Below the pieces are notes generated by a model. The model saw nothing but the letters and a program-made list of their open reading frames with translations, did no database searches and was not told the origin of the DNA. Below, in pieces: positions 5,986-13,387 of a stretch of DNA of 13,387 bases. The stretch lies in the NCBI GenBank assembly GCA_002408385.1, contig DHSB01000027.1, positions 4,813 through 18,199 on the forward strand, given 5' to 3'. The position numbers were made by a program, and so were the translations under genes. The DNA comes from Myxococcales bacterium UBA5297. GTDB taxonomy: Bacteria; Myxococcota; Myxococcia; Myxococcales; UBA5297. Each line of letters opens with the position of its first letter. The first letter of the stretch is position 1.

Positions 5986-7371
5986 ATGTTCAAGAAGATC
6001 CTGATCGCAAACAGAGGCGAGATTGCCCGCCGCGTCCTCCGCGCATGCCGCGAGCTCGGCATCGAGACCGTCGCCGTCTACTCCGAGGCGGACGCCGACT
6101 CGCCGCACCTCGAGGAGGCTGACGAGCGGGTCTGCATCGGCGGGCCGAAGAGCGAGGAGAGCTACCTCGACATGACGGCCATCCTGCAGGCCGCCGAGCA
6201 AACCGAGGCCCAGGCTATCCACCCGGGGTACGGCTTTCTCTCCGAGAACGCGCTCTTCGCCGAGCTGTGCGGCCAGATGAAAATCACCTTCATCGGCCCG
6301 CCGCCGCGCGTCATCCGCCTGATGGGCGACAAGGCGACCGCGCGCCGGACGATGGCCGAGGCGGGCCTGCCGCTTATCCCCGGATCAGAAGGCGTCGTCG
6401 CCGACGAGCGCGAGGGGCTCGAAATCGCCCGGCGCATCGAGCTCCCGGTCTTGCTCAAGGCGACCGCCGGCGGCGGCGGCAAGGGCATCCGCGTCTGCCG
6501 CGACGAGGCCTCGCTCGCCCGCGCCTTTGGCGAGGCGTCCCTCGAGGCGCAGAAGGCCTTCGGCGACCCGGGCCTCTACATCGAGCGGCTGATCGAAGGC
6601 GGACGCCACGTCGAGTTCCAGTTCATCGCCGACGCGTTCGGAGAGGTCGTGCACCTCGGCGAGCGCGAGTGCTCGGTGCAGCGCGACCACCAGAAGCTGC
6701 TCGAGGAGGCGCCCTCGCCCGCCGTCGACGTGGCGACCCGCCGCGAGATGGGCGAGAAGGTGCGCCGCGCCGTCGCCGCCATCGGCTACGTCGGCGCCGG
6801 CACGATGGAGTTTCTGCGCGACCGCGACGGGCGGCTCTACTTCCTGGAGATCAACACGCGCCTGCAGGTCGAGCACCCGGTGACCGAGCTGGTGACGGGC
6901 CTCGATCTCGTGAAGGAGCAGATCCGCATCGCGGCCAACGCGCGGCTCTCCTGGAAGCAGGAGCAGATCCGCCTGAGTGGCCACGCCATCGAGTGCCGCA
7001 TCAACGCGGAAGACCCTTCGGCGGGCTTTCGCCCCTCGCCGGGGCTCGTGACGCGCTTCGAGCCGCCCTCCGAGGTCGTCGGCGCGCGGGTGCGCGTCGA
7101 CACACACGTGCGCTCGGGCTACCGCATTCCGGTCTACTACGACTCGCTGCTCTGCAAGCTCATCGTCGCCGCCGACGACCGCGAGAAGGCGCGGCTCGCG
7201 ATGATCGACGCGCTCGAGCGCTTCCAGATCGAGGGCATTCACACCACCATCCCCGCCCACCTCGAGGTCCTGCGCGATTCGGGCTTCGCCGCCGGCGACT
7301 ACGACACCGGGCTGGTCGGCCGCCTGCTCGAGCGCGAAGGCACGCCGAAGGAACCGCCGCCGGAGAGGTAG
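5986..7371 (+). CDS. accC: Biotin carboxylase subunit of acyl-CoA carboxylase
   Basis: 461-aa ATP-grasp enzyme that carboxylates the biotin of the carrier protein using ATP and bicarbonate. It is close to the length of E. coli AccC and collinear with it. The N-terminal domain starts [14 protein letters not shown]. Key residues are present: K116, K158, the Gly-rich loop GGGGKG (162-167), H208, E275, E288, N290, the [11 protein letters not shown] segment with R292, Q294, V295 and E296 (active site), and R338. The family is certain. The start ATG 5986 begins exactly where AccC homology begins, although its ribosome site is weak. First gene of an operon; the carboxyltransferase follows after 18 bp. 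It may serve acetyl-, propionyl- or another acyl-CoA, since biotin carboxylase sequence does not settle the substrate; the symbol names the family only. Confidence 0.95.
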   Translation: MFKKILIANRGEIARRVLRACRELGIETVAVYSEADADSPHLEEADERVCIGGPKSEESYLDMTAILQAAEQTEAQAIHPGYGFLSENALFAELCGQMKITFIGPPPRVIRLMGDKATARRTMAEAGLPLIPGSEGVVADEREGLEIARRIELPVLLKATAGGGGKGIRVCRDEASLARAFGEASLEAQKAFGDPGLYIERLIEGGRHVEFQFIADAFGEVVHLGERECSVQRDHQKLLEEAPSPAVDVATRREMGEKVRRAVAAIGYVGAGTMEFLRDRDGRLYFLEINTRLQVEHPVTELVTGLDLVKEQIRIAANARLSWKQEQIRLSGHAIECRINAEDPSAGFRPSPGLVTRFEPPSEVVGARVRVDTHVRSGYRIPVYYDSLLCKLIVAADDREKARLAMIDALERFQIEGIHTTIPAHLEVLRDSGFAAGDYDTGLVGRLLEREGTPKEPPPER

Positions 7372-7372
7372 C

Positions 7373-7378
7373 GGAGGA
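7373..7378 (+). promoter_or_regulatory. Ribosome-binding site of the carboxyltransferase gene
   Basis: GGAGGA immediately follows the biotin carboxylase stop codon and lies 11 bases before ATG 7390. A second purine-rich GGAGAG at 7380-7385 is closer. Both support translation from 7390 within the operon. Confidence 0.5.
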
Positions 7379-7389
7379 CGGAGAGCGCC

Positions 7390-9129
<1,740 letters not shown>

Positions 9130-9135
9130 CCAACG

Positions 9136-9729
9136 ATGCCCATGCGCAGACTGCTCGCCAGAGTCGATATCGCCGACAAGCCGCAGCGCACTTTCACCAT
9201 CCGCTCGCCCGCGGTCGGGCTGCTCGAACGGCTGCCTTCGCTCGGCTCGTACCTTGGGCCGGACCGCCCGCTCGTCCTGCGAGTCCTCGGTGAGCGGCGG
9301 CTCGTCGGGCTGCCCGCGAGCGTCGAGGGCTGGGTGACCGAACGGCTCGTCGCCGAGGCGCCGGTACCGGTCGAGTATGGCCAGCCACTGCTGCGGCTGT
9401 CGGCAACGCTCGCAAGCAAGCCGGCGGTCTGTGACGCCTCGCCCTCGGCTGGCGCGCCAGACATCGACCGCAGTCTCGTGCCGGTCATCGCGCCGTCCGA
9501 GGGCGTCTTCTATCGGCGCCCACGGCCCGATGCGCCGCCCTACGTCGACCTTGGCAGCGAGGTTGCCCCCGGCACCGTGCTCGGCCTCGTCGAGGTGATG
9601 AAGTGCTTCAGCCAGGTCACCTACGGCGGCCCCGGCCTTCCGCACCGCGGCAAGGTCGCGCGGATCCTCGTCGACGAGGCCGCCGAGGTGAGCTTTGGTC
9701 AGGTGCTGTTCTTGATGCAGCCCGACTAG
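9136..9729 (+). CDS. Biotin carboxyl carrier protein with a degenerate second biotinyl-like domain
   Basis: 197-aa carrier subunit. The C-terminal biotinyl domain (about 115-196) holds the biotin-acceptor K156 in EVMK (153-156; the usual motif is EAMK), then CFSQVTYGG and a conserved end, [19 protein letters not shown]. The loop after K156 is a few residues longer than in E. coli AccB. Residues about 20-90 repeat the pattern ([10 protein letters not shown] ... [26 protein letters not shown]), but GERR (52-55) stands where EAMK would be, so this half cannot be biotinylated. Residues 91-114 link the two halves. GGGAG is not present, but GGGAG-like GGGAG purines occur as GGGAG at 9122-9126, overlapping the end of the carboxyltransferase gene, 9 bases before the ATG. 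Last gene of the operon. The carrier role is clear; the first domain is my reading of the pattern. Confidence 0.88.
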   Translation: MPMRRLLARVDIADKPQRTFTIRSPAVGLLERLPSLGSYLGPDRPLVLRVLGERRLVGLPASVEGWVTERLVAEAPVPVEYGQPLLRLSATLASKPAVCDASPSAGAPDIDRSLVPVIAPSEGVFYRRPRPDAPPYVDLGSEVAPGTVLGLVEVMKCFSQVTYGGPGLPHRGKVARILVDEAAEVSFGQVLFLMQPD

Positions 9730-9795
9730 CCCCGATGCCCGCGCCGCGCACCCCGCTGCGCGAGCCTCGATTGCCCTCGAAAGCGAACACCTGCT

Positions 9796-9827
9796 CGAGC
9801 CGCTGGACTAATCTCAGCAGCGGCTCG
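9796..9827 (+). terminator. Strong 10-bp hairpin after the carboxylase operon
   Basis: CGAGCCGCTG (9796-9805) and CAGCGGCTCG (9818-9827) are perfectly complementary around a 12-base A/T-richer loop. The stem starts 66 bases after the carrier stop and ends 28 bases before the STAS-like gene. No T-run follows, so it is not a classical intrinsic terminator; a weak terminator, RNA-stabilising end or operator are all possible. Confidence 0.35.
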
Positions 9828-9855
9828 TCGGCAACCGCGAGCGGACGGAGGACAG

Positions 9856-10206
9856 ATGCTTCAGTGGATTGATCACCAGGGTAAGAAGATTCTCAGGATG
9901 GACGTCAACGGGATGGACATCCAGTCGTACGTCAAGGAAGTCCATGCCGGGCTCGACACGATCCTCGCCAGCAAACCGACTCCAAATTCGGTGCTGCTGT
10001 TCGTTCTCGGCGAGCAGCCCAAAGGCGCGCTCGACGAAGCCAAGGAGGCCTGGAAGGTCTTCCAGGAGGGCGCCAAGGGCCTGATGAAGGCGCAAGCGGT
10101 GGTCGGGCTCACCGGCTTCAAGCGCGTGGTAGCACAGCTCGTGCTGAGGAACCTCTACTTCGCCGTATCGGAAGAGGACGCGAAGGACTGGCTCGTGCGC
10201 CAGTAG
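9856..10206 (+). CDS. STAS / SpoIIAA-like small protein
   Basis: 116-aa soluble protein resembling the short stand-alone STAS (SpoIIAA-like) proteins. The pattern is an N-terminal strand pair (MLQWIDHQGKKILRMDVNG), a helix (about 21-38), a strand (SVLLFVLGE, 45-53), helices with a Lys/Glu-rich middle (58-77), a strand ending GLTGFKR (84-90), then a final helix (SEEDAKDWLV). This resembles family members that begin MLxWxxxxGKxI and end with EEAxxWL. No signal or membrane segment is present. GGAGGA at 9847-9852 supports the start. Such proteins may bind ligands or relay signals; the partner is unknown. It follows the carboxylase operon at 126 bp beyond a hairpin, so co-transcription is uncertain. 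Confidence 0.7.
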   Translation: MLQWIDHQGKKILRMDVNGMDIQSYVKEVHAGLDTILASKPTPNSVLLFVLGEQPKGALDEAKEAWKVFQEGAKGLMKAQAVVGLTGFKRVVAQLVLRNLYFAVSEEDAKDWLVRQ

Positions 10207-10293
10207 CTTTGTGCAGGACGCCCGCCCGCCACCGGCGGCCGACTTCCTGAGCTCAAGAGGCGTCGCGAACCGTCCCTGACCTCGGTTCGTCCC

Positions 10294-10311
10294 CCGCTCA
10301 CCCTGAGCGTA
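10294..10311. repeat. 18-bp direct repeat with hairpin core, copy 1
   Basis: CCGCTCACCCTGAGCGTA is identical to 13368-13385. Its core CGCTCA-CCC-TGAGCG is a perfect 6-bp hairpin. It lies between the convergent STAS-like and kinase genes. GGAGTCGAAG at 10338-10347 may be the displaced other half of a longer dispersed element. A shorter match (CCGCTCACCCT) occurs at 4834-4844 at the end of the membrane-protein gene. Confidence 0.6.
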
Positions 10312-10401
10312 CCTCCCGACGCGCCAACGGCCGGGGCGGAGTCGAAGCGCCCGACTTCGGCCTCGCGGGCTCGGCCTACACCCGGGCTGCGCGGTTGCCG
10401 C

Positions 10402-10417
10402 TCGAAGGGTTCTTCGA
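10402..10417. terminator. Possible bidirectional terminator between convergent genes
   Basis: TCGAAG-GGTT-CTTCGA is a perfect 6-bp stem in the 250-bp gap between the convergent STAS-like and kinase genes, where both transcripts must end. A weaker stem, CGAAG/CTTCG, lies nearby at about 10343-10359. Neither has a T-run. Confidence 0.3.
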
Positions 10418-10456
10418 CCCCTCTTCAGGCCCCGATACCGCCGCGCTCGAGCCCGG

Positions 10457-13189
10457 TCAGCCCGCCTTCGGTCTCGCCTTCGAGCTCGCGGCGAGCTTTG
10501 CGACCGCGGCGGCGAGCTCTGCCGGCTCTATCGGCTTGGTGAGGTGGAGCTGGTAGCCCGCCTCCAATGCCTGCTGCCGGTTCTCGTCGTGCGCGTACCC
10601 GGTGAGCGCGATCGCCGGGGTCTCGCCGCCTTCGTCGGGCGACAATGCGCGGATGGCGAGCAACAGCCGGAAGCCGTCCTCGTCTGGAAGGCCGATGTCC
10701 GAAAGGATCAGGCCAGGGCGGTTGCGACGAAACGCCTCGAACGCCTGCGTCGCGGTCGCCACGGCCTCGACGACCGCGCCATGGGTCTCGAGGGTGCGGA
10801 CCAGCAAGTCGCGCGTGTCGCGGTCGTCCTCGACCACCAGAATGCGAAGGCGCTCCAGCGGCGCAGCAGACGGCCGGTGGAGCGATGGGGCCTCGAGCGC
10901 CTCCTCGGCGGGCCGCTTCTCATGGCACGCGGGCAGGCACACGCCAAAACTGGCGCCCTTGCCCTTGCCCTCGCTCTCGGCGCTGACCGAGCCCCCGTGC
11001 AGCTCGACGAGGTGCCGCACGATCGACAGGCCGAGCCCGAGCCCGCCGAAGCGACGGGTCGCGGTCGGGTCGGCCTGCCAGAAGCGCGTGAAGAGGTAGG
11101 GGAGCTGCCCGGGGGCGACGCCCTCGCCGTTGTCGCGGACGGCGAGCTCGACGAGCTCGGCGCGGCGCCCGGCGCGCACCTCGACCCTGCCGCCGCGCGG
11201 GGTGAACTTGATGGCGTTGGAGACCAGGTTCCAGACCACCTGCTGGAGGCGATCCGGGTCGCCACGCACCCACAGCGGCTCCTCGGAGCCGAAGCCGCGC
11301 ACCATCTCGAGCTGCTTGGCGGTCGCCGCCGGGCCGAGCGAGTCGAGCACGCTCTCGAGCGCCTCGACCAGATCGACCCGGCCCACCTTGAGCTGTATCT
11401 TGCCGGTCACGATGCGCGACAGATCGAGCAGGTCCTCGATGAGCCGGGCCTGGGCGCGCGTGTTGCGCTCGATGGCCTCGAGCGCCTGGTCGGTGGCCTC
11501 GGGCGACATGTCGGTGGTCCTCAGCAACCGGGCCCAGCCGAGGATCGGGGTCAGCGGCGTGCGCAGCTCGTGGGACAAGAGGGCCAGGAACTCGTCCTTC
11601 GAGCGGTTGGCGGCCTCGGCCTGGCGGCGCGCCTCCTGCTCCAGCTCGAGCAGGCGGATGCGCGCTTCGTCGGCCTGCTTGCGCTCGGTGATGTCCCAGC
11701 CGGTGACCACGAGCCGACCGATGGCCGGGTCGTCGAGGTGGTTGTGGAGCACGGACTCTATCCAGCGCCACGAGCCGTCCTTGTGCCGCAGGCGGCGCTG
11801 CACCCGCACCGCGCCGCCGGGGGCCGCCACCGCCTTCTCGAGGTCCTTGCGGGCAGGCTCGACCTCGTCCGGATGGACGATCTGCCAGCCGACGGTCGCG
11901 AGCTCCTCGGGGGTGTAGCCGAAGACGGTCGCGTACGAAGGGCTGCAGTAGTCGGCCGAGCCGTCGGCGTGCAGGGTCGTGATCAGGTCCGAGCCATGCT
12001 CGACGACGGCGCGAAAACGGCTCTCGCTCTGGCGAAGGGTGCGCTCGGCATGCAGGCGCCTGCGGACGTTGGCGAGCAGCAGGAGGTTGAACGCCAGGAA
12101 GATCGCGCTGGCGCCCGCCGCGGCTATCACCCAACCCCAGGGCGGCCCCGGAGCCGCGGGAGGAACGTTGAGCAGGAGGGCCTCCGCGGGCACCGCGTTC
12201 AGCGAGAGGCCAAATCGCCGAAGCTGCTCGAAGTCGAGCACGAGCCGGGTCGGCGACTCGAGGAGCGGCGCCGGACGCTCGCCGCCGAGCACCCGCAGGG
12301 CCATCTTCGCGGCGAGCTCACCTTGCTGCCGGCTGCTCAGCAGCCAGCCGCCGATGATTCCGTGGCCGGCCTGGAAGTCGAGAAGCCCGTAGACCGGCAC
12401 CGCGCTGCGCTCGCTCAGCATGCCCGTCGACACCCAGACCGGGAGCTGCTCTCCCTTCCCGTCGCGGGTGAAGGCATCGACGAGCACCAAGGTGCCCTTG
12501 GAGAGCCGCCCGACTTCGGCGAGCACCTCTTCGATCCCCAGCCCTTCGAGGAACCGGTAGCCGATGCCGGGGGCCACCGACCCGAGCCCGGCCTCGAGCT
12601 CATTGCGGATCGCCAGACCTGATTCGGTCGGCTCGAGGATGATCACTATCTCGCGAAGCTCCGGGTGCAGCCGCTTCATGAGCTGCACTGTCCCGAGCAC
12701 GTTGACCCGCTCGGCGACGCCGGTGACCTCCTCGTGCCCAGCGATGAGCGCGGGGGTGTAATCGTTGATCCCGCAGAAGACGATGGGGACGCCCGGGAAG
12801 AGCTGGCCGCGGTGCGCAAGCGCGAGCTCCAGGGCGAGGTTGTCCATCGCGACCACGACGTCGAGCCTCTTGCCAGCGTGACGGTACCGCAGCAGCTCGA
12901 GGACCAGCTCGAGGTTCTGCTGCGTCGGGTGGTTCTTCCAGTCGAGGTACTCGACGAAGAGCACGGCGAGGGGCGCCTCCTCGCGAAAGCGCTCGAGGAA
13001 GCCTTCGACCTCCGCTTCGGCCCAGTGATAGCCCGGGGAGTAGGAGCTGAGCACGAGCACCCTGGACCCGCGGCCATCGCCCCCGGCGCGAGCGCTCCCG
13101 GCCAACAAGAGGACGAGCGCCAGCCCAAGCGTCGCGCAGAATCTCGCGGCACAGGGCCGTCGGCTGCCTGTCGTCGCCCGGCTCGACAT
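10457..13189 (-). CDS. Membrane-bound hybrid histidine kinase with substrate-binding-type sensor
   Basis: 910-aa hybrid sensor kinase. A signal peptide (about 1-35, cut near ARA|G) precedes a periplasmic sensor (about 42-330; VLVLSSYSPGYHW, VVVAMDNLALELAL, FPGVPIVFCGINDY) of the ABC substrate-binding type (PF04392-like), which probably binds a small solute. Then come a TM segment (352-374), a PAS domain (about 386-505), HisKA with phospho-acceptor H540 (SHELRTPL), and an HATPase with N654/N658, DNGEG (686-690) and GGLGLG (715-720). Last is a receiver (781-895) with E787/D788/D789, phospho-acceptor D831, T863 and K885. All key residues are present, so it should be active. It has no DNA-binding output, so a separate phosphotransfer or response partner is expected; none is in the window. 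ATG 13189 gives a proper signal peptide; the 62-residue open extension upstream does not. AAAGGA (13204-13209) is rather far, 14 bases. The ligand is unknown. Confidence 0.93.
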   Translation of the reverse strand: MSSRATTGSRRPCAARFCATLGLALVLLLAGSARAGGDGRGSRVLVLSSYSPGYHWAEAEVEGFLERFREEAPLAVLFVEYLDWKNHPTQQNLELVLELLRYRHAGKRLDVVVAMDNLALELALAHRGQLFPGVPIVFCGINDYTPALIAGHEEVTGVAERVNVLGTVQLMKRLHPELREIVIILEPTESGLAIRNELEAGLGSVAPGIGYRFLEGLGIEEVLAEVGRLSKGTLVLVDAFTRDGKGEQLPVWVSTGMLSERSAVPVYGLLDFQAGHGIIGGWLLSSRQQGELAAKMALRVLGGERPAPLLESPTRLVLDFEQLRRFGLSLNAVPAEALLLNVPPAAPGPPWGWVIAAAGASAIFLAFNLLLLANVRRRLHAERTLRQSESRFRAVVEHGSDLITTLHADGSADYCSPSYATVFGYTPEELATVGWQIVHPDEVEPARKDLEKAVAAPGGAVRVQRRLRHKDGSWRWIESVLHNHLDDPAIGRLVVTGWDITERKQADEARIRLLELEQEARRQAEAANRSKDEFLALLSHELRTPLTPILGWARLLRTTDMSPEATDQALEAIERNTRAQARLIEDLLDLSRIVTGKIQLKVGRVDLVEALESVLDSLGPAATAKQLEMVRGFGSEEPLWVRGDPDRLQQVVWNLVSNAIKFTPRGGRVEVRAGRRAELVELAVRDNGEGVAPGQLPYLFTRFWQADPTATRRFGGLGLGLSIVRHLVELHGGSVSAESEGKGKGASFGVCLPACHEKRPAEEALEAPSLHRPSAAPLERLRILVVEDDRDTRDLLVRTLETHGAVVEAVATATQAFEAFRRNRPGLILSDIGLPDEDGFRLLLAIRALSPDEGGETPAIALTGYAHDENRQQALEAGYQLHLTKPIEPAELAAAVAKLAASSKARPKAG

Positions 13190-13198
13190 GGTGGGCTC

Positions 13199-13231
13199 AA
13201 TAATCCTTTCAAGATTTAGAAAGCGCAATGA
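13199..13231 (-). promoter_or_regulatory. A/T-rich start region of the kinase gene
   Basis: This is the most A/T-rich stretch of the window, just before the kinase ATG. On the minus strand it includes TTGCGC, 17 bases, then GATTAT, a weak sigma-70-like pair. If GATTAT were the -10, transcription would begin within a few bases of the ATG, so the leader would be almost absent and AAAGGA excluded. An undetermined promoter or ribosome-entry region is the safe reading. Confidence 0.25.
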
Positions 13232-13367
13232 CGTTTGCCAGACCGTGTCAGCGGCGTTCGCGGCCCGCCTGGTCTGCGGTCGCGAGCGAGCGACGCCGGG
13301 CCTTCTCGAGCCCCCGGAGGCTTGCCAGCCGCTGAAAAGGCGTCGAGAAATCTCGAACCGCCGAGTT

Positions 13368-13385
13368 CCGCTCACCCTGAGCGTA
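13368..13385. repeat. 18-bp direct repeat with hairpin core, copy 2
   Basis: CCGCTCACCCTGAGCGTA is identical in sequence and direction to 10294-10311. It lies about 180 bases upstream of the kinase start and runs to within two bases of the window end, so any larger element continues outside. The two copies bracket the kinase gene. Confidence 0.6.
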
Positions 13386-13387
13386 GC

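Noticed and set aside
10544..12622. A 692-codon open frame on the plus strand
   Set aside because: It lies wholly antisense to the hybrid kinase, whose domains and catalytic residues are unmistakable; the antisense product is Arg/Ala/Glu-rich with no recognisable domain, as expected in GC-rich DNA.
13190..13375. Upstream extension of the hybrid kinase
   Set aside because: It would bury the signal peptide behind 62 residues of polar, Arg-rich sequence.
10294..13385. Composite transposon carrying the kinase
   Set aside because: The 18-bp direct repeats have no transposase between them, and the hairpin core suits a dispersed repeat better.

Overview
The window is high-GC bacterial DNA with tightly packed, strongly G/C-ending codons. 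Several features point to Myxococcota (the former myxobacterial Deltaproteobacteria): a Cys-rich secreted lipoprotein with duplicated modules, a peptidoglycan-binding/metallopeptidase fusion, a hybrid kinase with a periplasmic substrate-binding-type sensor, and short hairpin repeats. This placement is inferred from protein style, because the window holds no rRNA or other marker gene.

Layout. 1-238: non-coding, with a 21-bp-period direct repeat at the left edge. 239-2468: three envelope or small-protein genes, namely a Cys-rich lipoprotein (+), an RlpA-like lipoprotein (+) and, convergent to it, a small four-Cys putative zinc-ribbon protein (-). 2469-2951: a non-coding divergent gap with a 17-bp palindrome. 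2952-3944: a protein joining a peptidoglycan-binding domain to a lethal-factor-like HExxH metallopeptidase domain. 3945-4327: a gap rich in hairpins that looks like a dispersed repeat. 4328-4540: a 70-aa protein of unknown function. 4838-5656 (-): an unrecognised four-helix membrane protein.

The metabolic core is 5986-9729 (+), a three-gene operon encoding biotin carboxylase, a glutaconyl-CoA-decarboxylase-alpha-type carboxyltransferase and a separate biotin carrier protein. Together these supply every catalytic part of an acyl-CoA carboxylase: the carboxylase loads CO2 on the carrier's biotin (K156) and the transferase moves it to an acyl-CoA. No membrane Na+-pumping decarboxylase subunit is visible, so a soluble carboxylase is more likely than a sodium pump. 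The carrier appears to have two biotinyl-fold halves, the first lacking the biotin lysine; this is the most unusual thing I found.

9856-10206 (+) encodes a small STAS/SpoIIAA-like protein. Convergent to it, 10457-13189 (-) encodes a 910-aa hybrid histidine kinase (signal peptide, periplasmic sensor, TM, PAS, HisKA, HATPase, receiver). The kinase gene lies between two direct copies of an 18-bp sequence with a GCTCA-CCC-TGAGC hairpin core. I found no tRNA, rRNA, CRISPR array, transposase or prophage gene.
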